From the NCBI RefSeq assembly GCF_000006565.2, contig NC_031471.1, forward strand, positions 496,001-560,000: 64,000 nucleotides of DNA, given 5' to 3'. A model generated the notes under the pieces. That model made no database searches, was not told the origin of the DNA, and saw only the letters and a program-made list of their open reading frames with translations. Position numbers and translations under genes: made by a program. This DNA comes from Toxoplasma gondii ME49. Its lineage: Eukaryota; Apicomplexa; Conoidasida; Eucoccidiorida; Sarcocystidae. This document shows positions 38,572 to 52,200 of the stretch, in pieces; the first letter of the stretch is position 1, and each line of letters starts with the position of its first letter.

Positions 38572-41500
38572 AAGCGACTGTGGAGACACCCGCCATGCGT
38601 CGTTCCAGCTGTGGATCCCTCCGCGTGGACCAGTTGCAGCCTACTAGCCGTGATTCTGATCTTCCAAACCACGCCCATTGTCTATGTATTAGGGACTCTC
38701 ATGCACACACGCATTTGATATGTGGAAAGGTGTGCAAATGACACTCTTTCCTTTTCGCGCGTTTGAGGGAATTCCGGTTTCCGGAACGTTTTGGGATCGA
38801 TTCCCGCCTCGCAGCGACCGCGGAGAGACGCTGGGCGACCGAAGCCTTGTAGCCAGACGCGCGTCCTCAGGCCTTAGCCTTTCTGGTTCCTTTCGTCTCC
38901 GTTGTCGGCTTTTTGGCCGTTTGCACTTTGTAGCGGTGAAATAAGGAATGGAAACGCGACGCAGGTTCGGCTCTGCGAGCAGGAATCGTTGTCTCAACAC
39001 AAGAGCCGCGGAGAAGAATTTCAGCGGTGTTCACGCGACCTAGTAGGTATCAGTGCGTGCTTCATGCTTAGTACAGAACCGTTCGTTTGGAGAAGGGAAA
39101 GTCCGCCGCCTTTCTTTTAGATGACACTCAAAGAGAAGCGGCATCTTTCTGTTCCTCGTGGAGTACACCGGACGGGAGAGCCACACTCTCGTCTGCAACT
39201 TTGAACAATCAACGATCCGTCCTTTATGGCCATCTGAAGATCTAACTCGTGTCTGTTTCTCACACGAACTGAAGAGAGAGCGAGAGTGAATCGCTTCTCT
39301 TCATGTGTCTCTAGTGTGTCGTTAAAGCGATGCAGAAAGCCTAGATAAACCTCAGTCGGTTTTCCGTGCGTTTGTCGGGATGAAGAGGAAGAGCGACGGC
39401 ATCCGGCGTCCCTTGCCGCCGCGAGCGTTTTGGTCTTGCTTTCGCCTGATCGACAGGCAGAGAATGAGCGCAGTTGAGTTCGATCTCACTTTTGTTCCTT
39501 GTTTCCGCACGATGGTCGGAAAGTGGGTTTGTGGCGGCGTGGGCACATCCGCCTCATTTGAGACACCTCTTCCCAGGCGAGAACGGGGGTTTGGGAGTTA
39601 GGCGTTCCTTTTGACTTTGAGGTCATGGAGAGACGGACACGCGAAACGAGCGTGTCTCCGTCTCCCACTGGATGACATTAGCGGGCGCAGGCGGTGGGAG
39701 GGGAGGTGGAAGAGGGCTGAGCCCGAGTAGGGCCGCGCTGTCTGTGTTCCGCCGATCTCAACGTTGAGGAACGCAGGTGCCTCGTGATTTCGTGTTTTTC
39801 GGATTTTCTTGTGTCGCTCAGCCACGAGGCCGGTTGGGGGCGCTACTGAGTTTGCGTGCGCCTCGTTCTGAGGGACGTAGAAATACAATCGAAGCACGTC
39901 GGACCCCACAAGCTTCATGCGAGTTCCACACACGGCTAGATTCGGCAAGACCTGCCTGCTTTACGTTTTTTTCGTCCGTTCACTGGGTGCCACGAGAGCG
40001 CCTGAAGGGGCATCCAAAGACGTCAGACAAGACGATTCCTGTCCGGTCCGTTGTTTCAGTCAGAGACGTTGTGTCGAAAAGAAGAATCTTCGCTGCAGAC
40101 GAGTCTTGGATAGCCTCGGCGAAAACCCATGGGTTTATGTAAATATTAACACAGTCGTTGACATTAATGTGTCAATGGTCGATCCCCCCACAGCACTTCT
40201 GCGTATAACCACATATATATACATGTTTGTATCTGGAATGAAGACTCAGGTGTAAGTGCATGCGTTCGTGTCTCATTTCTCGTCGCAGCGTCTTTGTGGG
40301 GGACCCTCGGTGCTCCTTGTCTGAAGAACTGGTCTAGGCTTCCTCGACTGGGAGCGACTGCGTTCCGCAGATCCTATGTTCAATCCCGTTTCAGCGGGCT
40401 TCTTCCGAGTTGTTTCCCGACGACACGTCCGACTCGAGATTTTTGTGGACTCCACGTGCGGACTAACCTGTATAGCTATTTGCGCGAATGTTAGACGGTC
40501 TCTAAGGCTAAAGATGTAGGTGTGGATATGTGTTCCTCTCGATTTGCGTGTAAACGTACCTGGTTCGCAGCGCGTCAGTTTTGTTCCGGAATCCACTCGC
40601 GTCGGCTTCCGGACGTCCGTGGGACCAAAAGTGTCACGTGTTTCGTTTGAAGACTGTGGACACAATCGGGCATCTTTCGCTCGGCACGCGCACTTGCCGC
40701 AGATGCTGCTGGCGGAGCCTGCCTCGCGTTCTGTGTTTCGTGTGGTATCAGCGAAACTCGCAGAGCGAGTGAGTGGAGGCATCGCCTCGAGAAAAGTGAA
40801 ACGAGCGCCGAGCCGTCAGGTCCTGCGCCTCGGCGACACGCAAACGCTCTGAGGTGTCTCAACACCCCAACCGGTCACGAGCATCTTCTTCCGCCAGCAG
40901 GGGCGATGCACGTTTTCTGTGTTGCCACGCGATTGACAGACCTGATCTCGCCTCATAAATCAAGTAGCCGTTCTGAGGCCACATTCCGCACATCTTGTAT
41001 ATGCATGGATGCAAACAGAAAACCCTCACCGATTTTTTATGCATGTGGAGATGTGTGTAAGCGGGTCTACGACGATATGCCTGTCACGGGCTTTTCGATG
41101 TGAGGGGCCGTCGGCGGCGACGAAGCGTCTTCGTCTGTGTGGTGAAGCAGTTTGAGTGTTGTAGGAAGCCGTGTGAGCGCAGCTATTTTTAACAGCGTGC
41201 GCGGGGAAACGCCGTCTAGTTCCAGGTAACGCGCATTGCGTTTGTGGGAAACCGGGGAGACGCTGAGTGCAAATTGCCTCAAATCGACGCGTGGAAGGTC
41301 TACATTTTCGCAAGTTCCCGGCGCATGCACTTTTTTGTGGGATGGCCCTAATCGCCGCGAAACACGCGGGTTTTTCGGGTCACAAACACCCACACAGTTC
41401 GAGACAGGTTGCCGGGCCTCGGATAAACGCTTGTGTAAATGCGTATGTATCCCCTGGATGCACATCCCTATCTATACATCGGTCTGTAGATATGTGCATG

Positions 41501-44345
41501 GATTTGCGAGTGTGGATTGGTGTAAGAAGCAATCTTGGGTGGCGGTAACTCTGTTTACGTCTAACGCGGGGTGTCGTTGGAATCAATCATCCCATCGAGT
41601 TCGTCTGCTGAAGGGATGCACTGAGACATTAGGCGCCAAGTCTCGCCTCGGCAAAATGGAGGTAGAAGCACCGCCGCGAGTCGAGCTGCTGAAGGCAATT
41701 TTGTCGAAATGTGGACTGGCACAAGTCGATCCACATGCACCCACGCTCGAGGCGTCGGAGACCCCTCTCAGACCCCCCCCCTCCCGCCACGTCCATCTGT
41801 GCACTGGGAATCCTCGGGTCTACATCGATACACATTTCTCTTAATAAAATCGGCGGCCTGTATTTGGGAGTCTGTGTGGTTCATGATATCGCGAATGCCC
41901 AGTGCACAAACAAGTCCGAGTCTGAACGCCGTTGCGTGCACCTGTGGATGTGTTGTGTTCTTGTGCTGCGGCGTCCTCGGAGTGGGGTGCGAGGGCTGGC
42001 AATGTGAGCCAACTGCCCCGGGTTTCGAGTGTCGTGTTCCTTTCGCTTTGGACGGCAGGTGCCTCTGCTTCGAGCAGCCTACCCCAGCGTGCCAGAGTCG
42101 CAAAGAGCCGTGTCTGTTTTTAGCCGTTTCCGTGTCGACGTTGGAACCGTGGGACAAGACCTAGGTTTGAAGAGATGGGTTTCCAGTCCGACGTTGACGG
42201 TGAGCTCTCCTCTGAGGCCCGCGTGCACCTGCGCTCCATTTTCATATATAGATCGCTCTATGTTCTTACAGATGTAGGGAAATATGTGCATGTGGCTTTC
42301 CATAGCAGTCGATCAGCGACGCCCCTTGGGGTAGAAAAGTGACGAGACGCCGGCTCGTTGCGCGCTTTTCGGCACTTTCTCTAGCCAGCCTCTTGTCTTT
42401 CTTGTCGCTCTTCTCGCGCGTGGTCTCGGGCTCACCTCTTGCGGCTCCAACGGCGTTTTGTTAGTTGAAAAGCACGAGAGAAGGGCGAGTGCCCAGCCGC
42501 ATGCTAACGAGTCTCTCTGGGATCTTTGGGTTCCGTTCTGGGCCCTGGACAGACGCCTGCCAGAGTCGCGGTTGAATTCAAGGCGACAAAAGCGCACTGC
42601 TCAGAAGCGCTGAGCTTCTCTGGTTCCCTCCCGCCCACCCGATGAAGCAAGGAACGCCCTCAGGGCCCTGAAAGGAACTCGAAATAAGAGAAAACTCCAG
42701 GCGAAACGTTGTGGCATCTCCTCTTCCGAGGGCTCTTTTACGAGAATGGGGCGAGAAAGCGAGGACGAGCAGGGTGCGACACGTTGGCGGGATGAAGCGA
42801 AGTCGCAAGACGGCGCGCCTGGAGGGTTATGAAAAGGCAGAACCTAGGTTTCTATGCAGATGTTTTTTCAGTTCATAGCTCTGGAGAGGGTCTCAGGTTG
42901 TTTCTTGTTTGTTGGAAGAGAACTCGCTTTCTCGTTCCTCTGTATGCTTCAACACAAACTACTTCCCCCGCGTTCTGATTCACATCCGATTGAGACACCG
43001 CGCCTCTCACAAAAAGCTTCCAGTCACACAGCAGTGTACCCGGGGCATGCAATTGCGGGAACCGATTTCAGAAGCTCAGACGTGGCGCGCATATGCGAAT
43101 CGAGACACCGGTCGTCGCTGTTTTTCTGTAAAGTGGACATAAGGTTCCTCGCGGCAACTAGCACACGTGTAGGCACATTCGTTGCGACCCTTGTGCCAGC
43201 AAGCAGGCTGCTGTGTGCCTGTCTTTGTGTCTGCCTTCTGCTGTGCCGCGAGCAACTGGCAGTGAGAAAGAAGAGCTTTGTTTTCAAGAATAGCACTATA
43301 AGTGTAGCACAGGGGAGAGATTTCAGTCGTCCCCGTAGATGTGGTAGCGCGTCCACAATCCCTGCAGCCACCCCTTCTCCTCTATCGCTTCTCCTGTCTT
43401 CTCTCTGTTTTGCTCCTTCTTCATCTTTCTGTCTCTGTTGTCCGTGTCTCTGCGTCACTTCCGCACTCTATAAAAATCACTTTGCTCTTTCTGTCTCTCT
43501 GTCTCCTGGTGTAAAACTCGTCCTTTCTGCGTCCGTATTCATGTCTCTTCTTGCCACCCGATCCCTGTCTAAAGATCTGTCTGTCTCCTGGTCTCTTTCC
43601 TGTTTCCTTCGCTGCCTTTCGCGGCGCCGATTTCTACTGCCGTTGCTATTTTTTGCGCGAGATCGAGGCCGCCTTGTTCCCTCTGTCTCCGGAGATGTTT
43701 CGCAACAGTCAGGGAGCGGCTTGGTAGCTCGTCGAAGCCTCCTTTGAAACCCAGAATTTGCGCCAGCTCTGTCGCTTCTCGGTTATCTGGCTGAAGGAGA
43801 AATGTTTGCCCACTCACAATGTACGTTAATAATGCCGAGGATAGATACCTACGTCGCAAAAGGGCGTTCTCACAACGACTCCACAGTCACGGAAGTCCAC
43901 TTTTCCGGAAGCGCAAAACGGGAAAACACGCAAAACTGTCTCATTGACGCTTCCTCGAGTTTTTGAATGCACTGAAGTAAAAGGAACAACGCGCTTTTCA
44001 GAACGGGGTACGCGGAGCCAGGGAAGCGTTTCCACTTTCGACGACCGAGCTGCTCGCTCTGCCGACGAAAGGCAAACGGCTGAAGACCCCCGAAAATTCC
44101 GTACAACCAATTACCTGCGCGTTTTGCCGGAGAGCCACAAAGGGGAGGGATTAGAGCTGCGTTTTCATGCAGAGAAAACGCGGTATCTCTCCGTGCATAG
44201 CTGTCTACATAAACTGCATATTCGTCGTTGAAATGTGCGCTGAGTGTGACGCAGATTTACAATCTCGCCACCCAGATGTACACACACATACAAAGGCCCG
44301 CATGCAAGCGGCGCGCGAGCCAGCTGGCGTTTGTCGCGACAGTTT
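38572..44345. other. Region between KH gene and MAT1, unresolved
   Basis: Several short frames look more protein-like than background but could not be built into genes. They are: plus 39380-39601; minus 39948-39598; plus 40520-40852; a plus start at 41656 (MEVEAPPRVELLKAILSKCG); and minus 43859-43569, with QTFLLQPDNREATELAQILG and a basic tail. None is recognisable, and a strong GTGAGT donor interrupts the last one on its own strand near 43818. Long pyrimidine-rich sequence occupies about 43370-43620 on the plus strand. The 3' UTRs of the two flanking genes, which converge here, must occupy part of the region. Confidence 0.35.
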
Positions 44346-44889
44346 CTACGCGGATCTTTGCTTCCCTTGGAGAAGGAACCGAACAGAGCCGACAAGTTCT
44401 GCGAGACCCTTGGCAAAAACCGTCTGAGGTGCATAGCCGCTGGCGAGTTCTGCTTTTTCAAATTGCTCGCGATTCTTGTATCGCGGACGTGGCACATCTG
44501 CATCATCTTTGATGGAAGGATTCAGGGGGCGAGCTGTCTCTCCACTCTCCGCCCTCACTGCAACTGTCGTCGTCTCTTCCTTCTGGAAATAAGGCGCGTA
44601 CTGTCGCTCGAGGGGCTGACAAAAAACACAGCATCCGGCTGTCGAGACACGGGAGCGTTACGTCAACTTGCCCAAAAACGTACCACCCAAATCAGGTATC
44701 TTCCCATCGATCGCTCTCTGCAGATACATGCAGCCAGGCGCTCTTCAATCAAGCGCACACCTACAAAGCTAACAAAGGTCCATCCTTCGACACACATACG
44801 CACATATATATATATATATATATATCTGTGAGCCTTTCTTCAAGAAGGCAACGCATTACAGAGTGTGCACCCTTTACACTATTACTAAA

Positions 44890-44924
<35 letters not shown>

Positions 44925-46798
44925 TGAGGATAAACCGTGGCATATTGCTGTACCAAAATTCATGCATATGCATATAGCGAGTCGGTGCATTCTTTGCACA
45001 TGCGTACGAGATAAGTGATAAAGTGACTAAAAATGAGCAGACACATATACATATATACATTTATATGTTTAAACGTGGATGCGTCTGTATTACTACAGGA
45101 TTTCTTGACACGAACTTACGTGAACGAGTTGTTCTTTGTCGACAGTAGTTCTGGAAAGGGCGGGGCGTCGTTTGACGACTTCGTAGAAGATGCCTTCTCT
45201 CTGGACGATTTGGAAAATCTTTTCCTTCTCGCGTTGTTTGCGTTCCTCCTTGTTTTCTTGAATCAGTTTCAAGTTCTGTCTCTCATACGCTCGCAGCTCC
45301 GCCTCCAACTTCCTCTTCACAGCCTCATCTGATCCACTGACCAGTTGGTATACTGGACACATCAACAACGCCAGCGAGTCAGATTGCATGTAGATCGCGA
45401 AAAACGGCATGTTGGTGATTTCAGCCCTCTGTGACGTTCGTAACCCCTAAACTGCTATCTGCCCGACGACTCGGCAACGTCTCCCGGTGGTTCCTTCGGA
45501 CTTTCGCCTTCTGTCTCTCCCCTTTCTCCTTTTCTGTCCATTTCAAAGTCCGTGACACCGCAGCTTCCCAGACATTCCGCCTGTGTGCCTCGTGTACACA
45601 CACTTGATGTACCCCTGTTCAGGGGTGTGCAGATCGTTCGCTCTCGTTCGGATATCAACGTTTCTCGCTTTCACCTGCTCGCACCTTTTGCCTCTGGAAA
45701 CACCCGTCCCTTGCCCCGCCTGATTCCGAGGCTCCTCACATGCGCCGTCGCCCTTTGCCGGCTCATGTCGACAAAGCGTCATCGAAGACAACAACGTTCT
45801 GCATCATTCTACATCACTCCTACGATAATGAATGTTCATCAGGTACAAACAAGCCCGTATTTGTCGGAGTTGCCTTTTGTTGCGCACCGATCCCAGTGGA
45901 CTGCTGAAGACGCGTGAAAGTGTTGAATTTTCATGACCATGTCTTGTTGTCTGCATTCCTCTGCCTCGAAGCTGCGTGCGTGTGGCCTGTCCTTATCTGT
46001 GGCGCTCGAGGCTCACCGATGTCTTCTTTCTTTTCACGGTAGTCGTCGTAGGCAGGCGTGTCTGGAAATCTCTCCCGTGTTGAGTTGTAGCTGTAAAGAC
46101 AGCACAAAAAGACACACGGGAAACCTCACAGCCCCACATGCAGAGGCAACGCCTTTCTTGGGCTCTACTATTTCCTCCGTTGCTGCAACGTTCAAAGCCG
46201 ACTAAACACTCTCTTCTCCGGGGTCTCCCTAAAGAAAGAGAAATCGGCAGTCTCATGTCGCGGCTTTAAAAAAGGACATACGTCGCAACTCTGCTGCATC
46301 GACATGTCAACATACAGCCTCCACAATTGAGACGCTCTCCGTATCGATACACCCTACCAGCACGCATATAGAGACATATAGATATACAGATACATACATA
46401 TATATATATATAAGTATACATTCATGTATGTGGTACCAAGACTCTGTGCAGACGCACGTGGTAGAGTACCACACATGACTTCATTTGTATCACTGGAGCA
46501 GTTTTCTTTTCGCGATCGCGCGGCTGCATGCCTACATCGCTTCTACGCGTCTTCGGATTTCTTTTTCGGTCTCCAGGACTTCCATGTCCGGATCGGTTTC
46601 CTTGTAGTTTGCGCGAGTCAGGCTGGTGCGGCAGACTGGACAGAAGCCACGTCTCTCGCCGCGCGCGCCATTTTCTCCAAAGTGAATGTGCAGACAAGAT
46701 CCACAAATTCGGTGTTTGCAGACATCGGAATGGAAAAGTTTCCGCTCTGGATGGAAGTAACAACTTTCGTAGCACACCGGACAGTCGTAGTTATCCAT
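44346..46798 (-). CDS. MAT1: CDK-activating kinase assembly factor MAT1 (TFIIH subunit)
   Basis: Four exons on the minus strand, 46798-46536, 46090-46017, 45352-45120 and 44615-44346, join in phases 2, 1 and 0 and give 279 aa (human MAT1 is 309 aa). MAT1 holds CDK7 and cyclin H together and tethers them to TFIIH, acting in the nucleus in RNA polymerase II CTD phosphorylation. Residues 1-60 form a C3HC4 RING (CPVC..., CKHRICGSC, FCPVC). It is followed by the family's Asp/Glu segment and RRRVEAIYN. Exons 2 and 3 carry the FPDTPAYDDYREKKEDIVYQ helix pair and a charged coiled coil (residues about 112-175). The last exon ends with the family's C-terminal AELASGYAP...LAELVGSVRF region. An (AT)14 tract lies in intron 3. 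An extra small exon between exons 3 and 4 cannot be excluded. It is divergent from the J-protein gene. Confidence 0.88.
44804..44825. repeat. AT microsatellite
   Basis: Eleven AT dinucleotides in intron 3 of MAT1, 67 bases from the longer AT tract. Confidence 0.9.
44893..44920. repeat. AT microsatellite, (AT)14
   Basis: Uninterrupted 28-base AT run in intron 3 of MAT1; likely length-polymorphic. Confidence 0.95.
46398..46413. repeat. AT-rich simple repeat
   Basis: Short TA run preceded by imperfect GATATACAGATACATACA-like units (46366-46400), in intron 1 of MAT1. Confidence 0.7.
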
Positions 46799-49283
46799 TG
46801 CGCGTCATGAAGGGTCAGGAGCAGGAAAGACACCTGACTGCCAGGAGTGAGGCGACGCACCCGTGAACCTCTGACCTACTCACAGAGAGAGCTGCATTCG
46901 CACGGACACAAGCATTGGTACAGACGAAACCGTACGAAGAGTAACGACACCCAGCTGTGCATCCACGGTGAGGATCAGTTATACAGGTCAGGCTCTAACT
47001 TCCCACATACACAGACATCTAGATACCTGTGTGCAGATACAGACGTGGATATGCAGTGCATCGATGTCTGCATACTTTTGTTTTTATTCAATTGCATAGT
47101 CCTTCACACAAACATGCATATACATATCTATTTGCGTAATCATGCAGAGATATTCATATGATTGAAACTGTCGATGGATATGCGGTGGAAGGCGACAGCG
47201 TGGTCGAAGTTGAGAAGCGCCTGGTGTGTGCCTCAGGTTTCGCGTAGTTCAGGCTGCAGCTTGCCCTCTCGCGAAAAACGGCGAGGGGCGACGCACACAG
47301 TCGATAAAGTTTGAGAAAATCCCGGTGAAAAAGTCTACAGAACAGAAGCGGGACCAGGGAACTCCAATGCGTATCCAAGCTTGTCTGTCTGTGTCGCCTC
47401 TTTGGAAAACGGAAGGGAACAGTATTTTGAAAAGTCAAGGACATGAAGTCGCTGCTGCAAGGAAGCAGCGCGTCTCTCTCACGAAACTGTCGAACGAATA
47501 AGGCGACAGAAACAAGCAAGGTGACAGATGGCGAACACGAGGAAAAGCCGCACGAGAAGGGAGAGACTCAGGACTGCGGAGCAACTGAGATGGGAAGACA
47601 CCGCTGCTTCCAAATTCCCGGTCATTTCCTCTGGGATCTGGACTCTTTATGACGTGGAAGCGAACAATGCATTTCTGTGTTTGCATGCACACATCCGCGC
47701 AAAGCGAACTAGCACATTCGCCGTCGCGTCCGTCCTGGCAAAGTTGGCGAGTCGATCGCCTTGGTGGCTGAAACTCTCCGAAGTGCTCCAGCAACTTGGG
47801 GAGCCTATAAAAGGGATTTTTGAATCGTTCCAGCGTTCCTTTCTTCCGAAGAAGGCCGAGTGAGACTTCAGATGCGTGTTTGCATCTCCTCTAGTTCTTG
47901 GAAAAACGCGCGGGTGACGGTGGAACTCCGGAGAGTCGGCCTGCTCGCGCCGTCCTTGTAAAGAATGAAACATTCTGCCTTGTCTTCTGCGTTGGACTTC
48001 AGAAACAAAACGGAGAGGCAAACAGGACCTGTTATGTTTCGTGGGTTTTTCTTCAGAGCCAAAGAAAGGGGGAAAACATACGAAACTGTCGACGAAACGT
48101 CGACTGACGCGAGGCTATGTGATCCTTGTTCTTGTCTTTTTTTCCGGCGACTAAACAGCGACATGTTTGCACGCAAAGTCGTGTGACTAGAGGAAGTTAG
48201 GGAGTTCCCTGCACAGTGCAGTTCTTTCCGTCTCGAGGAAACCGTCAGTTCCCCCAAAGAAGAACCACTGCCAGACACGAACTTTAATACGTGGTTTTCC
48301 GGGGCCTGAGGGGTTATTTTCACTTCCAGGAAACGACTCGCGTCGAGTCGAGACCACAAAACACGTTTCCCATTCTATTATCGAGTAGACCGTCCTCAGA
48401 ATGCGAGAGCAAAGCCCTTTGGTGTGTCGTGTTCCTGTTTGACTGTTTGTTTCTTGGGTTCTCTCGCTTCCGGAGCTCATTTACGTCTAGGAGACGGCAA
48501 AGTTTTCCAAATGTCGTCAAAGCAAGGACAGACAGCCTGGTCAAGCAAGCGTTCTGTACTTTTTGCCCAAGAAGAACGGCGGCTGTATATTTGTGACGGT
48601 TCAAAGCTAGGAAGTCTTTGTCGGGTCATAGCCGTCGCGGGTGGAAGCTGATCCGATTCTTGATTTGGCGTTTATCTAAAACTCCCGGTTTTCTTTTTCG
48701 GAGGAAAAACAGTTTTCTGTATATACAGCAAAGACTGTCCTCCTGTGAAATCTCGCCGCCAAAAGCGTTCACCGACTTCTCAGGAGCTGCGAAAGCGTCG
48801 AAGAAAAAGCGATTTCTTTCTTCCGTCTCCCGCGTTCAGTTTTCGACGACTTTCCAGAGTGTCTTCCCTCTCAAACTCCTCACTTTCCTTTGGGTGTTTT
48901 TCTGTGTCATGTCGTTCTATTCTAACGCTGGCACGTGCAGCCATAAACCCACATGTGCTTCTCTAGACGCTTAGCCCGGTAGGAGTACCTCCTCTCGTAC
49001 GCCTCATCTGGAGTGCGTGTGTGTATCTCTTCATCTGGTATCCAGCTCTCGTCCAACTCCTCTCGTTTTCGCCGAGGAACGCCTTTCGTTGTCTCGGCCT
49101 TCCCACCCTCAACCCCCTCGCCGGTTCGACAGCTTCGTGGGGGTGCCCCTCAGTCGTTCTGTCAGCCCTCAGAATCCTATCTCAGAGGTTGTTCCTCCCC
49201 CCGTACGGTGGCCCCGATCTTCCGATCGTCCTTGCTTGTAAGGAGTCCTTTCATTTCTGGCGTCTTTTCGCTCTTCTTTCGCG
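46799..49283. other. Divergent intergenic region between MAT1 and J-protein gene
   Basis: This 2.5 kb must hold two promoters. A minus-strand candidate terminal exon (48028-47868) is listed separately. Other open frames (plus 47528-47863, plus 48424-48651, minus 48604-48320) show no recognisable domain. The 400 bases before 49284 are rich in pyrimidines and short ATGs, as expected for a long 5' leader. Confidence 0.35.
47868..48028 (-). CDS. Possible terminal exon, weakly SRP14-like (partial model)
   Basis: After a good acceptor (CATAACAG), a 53-codon frame runs to TGA. It reads GPVCLSVLFLKSNAEDKAEC then FILYKDG, a Thr/Ser/Arg stretch and AFFQELEEMQ. The order 'G-x-V-hydrophobic strand, short loop, C-x5-DG, basic/Ser/Thr strand, FxxxL helix' resembles the C-terminal half of SRP14, the Alu-domain protein of the signal recognition particle. 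The SRP14 insert loop would be very short here. No upstream exon could be placed with confidence, and the minus-strand open frame continues back through the acceptor. This may be noise; it is recorded because the codon texture looks coding. Confidence 0.2.
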
Positions 49284-52200
49284 ATGGTGCACCCCAACGC
49301 GCCTCCGTCCTCAGGGGCGTCGCTGGCGGCGCTGTTGAGACAGTTCAATCTCCCGGCGAGTTGCCGCAGCGTGCAGGAACTTCGATCTGCGTACGTTCGC
49401 CTCGCTCAGCAGCTGCATCCGGACAAAAATGGCGGGAGAGGGTCGCGGGAGTTCGGGGAGCTGCACGAGCGCTATCTGACGTGTCTTCGACTTCTCCAGC
49501 ACGAGAACAGCCGGGCGCCGAGCCACCGAGGCCCTGCCGCCTCTCCGCACTGCTCTTCTCACTTTTCTTCTCACCGCCGTGGGACGAGCGGGAGATTCGA
49601 CAGCGGACGAGGCGGCGCCTTCAGACCCGCAGACTTCAGCGCCTTCAGCGGGCTCTCCGGAAACGCGTGGACCTACGCGGAGTGGACGGCGAAGATGCGC
49701 GAGCGACTAGGACACAGACACACCCCCGGCTTCGCGGCCTACGCTCGATCCCACAAAGAGACCCCCGACTTCGCGGCCTACGCTCGACCCCACAAAGAGA
49801 CACGCGGCGGGGACGGCGGGGTCCACCAGCCGCGGACGCTATCGCGAGAGGCCGGTGGAGTTGCCGCGCTCCTTGGGGTTGGCTTCTTCGGAGTTTTCGT
49901 TTTGTGGAGGGAAAGTGGAGAGGCAAAAAGAGAGATGGCAAACGCAAACGTCCAGCTGTTCGTGCGACGCCACGAAGAACAAGTCCGCCGCCTCAAGGAG
50001 ACAGAGAAGGAGAAAAGTATCTTTCCCACAGTGGAGGGCGAGAAGCCGTGTGAAGGAGAAGCGAAAGAGCGGCGGGAAGTCGCCTTTGGAGGCGCCGGGG
50101 AAGAGAAAGGGACAAGGAGAGACAGGGAAGAAGCAAGGGACTTGGGACTCACTGTCTTCCTCGACGGGGAGAAAAGAACAGATCAGGAAGTGACGAGGAA
50201 TCGAAGAGCGCTCGGAGAAATGCTACGAGTCGAAGAGGCGAACAGAGAGACGGATAGAGAGGTGAGTCTTTCTTCATTGTCCTTCATATTTGGAGGCATC
50301 CTTTCTTTTCCGAAGTCAAGAGACGTCTTTACGCGCAACTCGCTCAGCTAAGGAACAGCGCGGCGTGATCAAGCTGTCCGTAGCTGATCTTCCAAAGCAA
50401 CAGCAGAAACGCTGCTGTAGATGCGAGGAGTCTTCTCAAAAGGCCTGTAGAGTCGTGCTAACCGTTTCGGCATCTCGCAGAGTTATGATGTTGAAATGTA
50501 AGGTACTTGCATTTGCATTGGTGTATGTGAAAAGCTGTTTCCTTGCCTACATTCAGCCGTTGTGTCTATACAGCTTTATCTCGAGTTCCTGCTCTTTTGG
50601 AGTGTCTGCACAGCTCTTGTTATCACTTCTGGATTTCAAAGGATGTGGCGGCCGGTATCGTCTCCATATTTGGTGCCTCTTAGAATCTCTGTTCTGTCCT
50701 CGTCTGTGACCCTACGTGGATTCGTCCCTCTTGAAAGACTGGACAGTTCTCTGTCCCGAATACACTTCCTTCTCTGTTGCTGATTCGTGCAATTTCTCAC
50801 TCTCTCAGTTTGCTCCGGTCGATGCGAAATTCACCTCTTTTTTCCCTGTGTTCTGTAGCACGTGGATCTGACGCCTTGCGTCTCAACGCTGGCTTCGAGC
50901 TCGCCGTCACCGTCTGAGTCGCGAGAGTCTCTCGTCTTCTCTCCTTCATTCTCTTCTTGCGACTCTGAGAATCTCCGCCCTGACTGCTCTGACGTTTTGG
51001 CATCCGACTCCGTCCCCCCCGATGGATCTTCTTCCCGTTCCTCTCTGTCTGCTCCGTATTCTCTCTGTCGTTGGCCTGCCTTTCCGGTTGCGAGTCTAAG
51101 CGCGGAGACAGGTGCTGCCTCGGAAGAGAGAAGAGATTCTTTGGGGGGCTGCGAAGAGGCAACGCCAAGTTCTTCGCCGGAAGCTTACCGGGCTCAGGAC
51201 CTCTTGACGAAGCAGGTGAGAGGAGCTACAAAACCGTTGTCGCATGGTTCGAGAAAAACACAGAAGCGGGGGCTGCGTCAACTGGAGAATGTGGAGGTCA
51301 TGCGTCCAGTAATGTCTGTCACTTTTTGAGGAGGACTCACCGTCGGTCGCGCCTGTCCCTTCTTCGTGCGTCTTTTGCATGCCGTGCTTTCCCAGTTTCG
51401 TTGAGTGGTCCTCGAGACGTTGCGTCTTTCCTGTCACGGTGCGTCCCCGAGTTCTGGGTTGCGGACCGCCTCTCCGGAGACAATCGCTCTCTGCCGTTTC
51501 CTTCAGAAACCCTGTGGTAACAGGGGCGACAGGTGTGGTTTTCTCATCTCTTTCTTGGAGACAAGAACGAGAACAGGCCACGAAAACAGACGGCAAGCGG
51601 CCTTCTCGCGGGTTGAACGAAAAGCGCCCAAAAAGAAGGAAATCTACCTTTTTTCTGCTTTTCAGACTTAGTCTGGCTATTAAGAAGTGGTAGGAGTCTC
51701 CAGAAACAAGGACGCTGGGACAAGCTTTCCACTTGTTGCCGACTGTTGCAACTTCTATGTAAACGGGGAACCTTCCCTCCTGAACGAGGCGATGTCCACA
51801 TGATTATAGCACTCCTGTGTTTGACGTTTCCTCGTCTTGTCTCTCTCATGCATACAGTACCGAAGAGGAACCGTGAAGAAAAGGCTGCGACGACGGAGTC
51901 TACACGAGACAGAAAAGACCACGAGGGCGCGCGTCGATGAAAAAAATGATGGGAGCGCCCCTAAGCAACTTAGGCAGAGACAGGGAACTGGCTTCGCTCC
52001 GTACGCCGTGCCTCCCGTCGATGTGACAAGGTAAGCAAGAAGGAAAAAATTCACGAAATCCAGGCAGGCGGCTTCACAACAAAAGTCGCGAGTTTTGCGT
52101 GCGGGATTCATCTGAGCGTCTGTGAGACTTTTCTGTAGGGCACCATGGCTGAAGGGAACGGAAAAGCGTAAAGTCGCAGCAGTCAGGCATCTATTTGGAT

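Noticed and set aside
42854..43747. 297-codon plus-strand frame
   Set aside because: Composition follows pyrimidine-rich low-complexity DNA, with no domain; likely chance.
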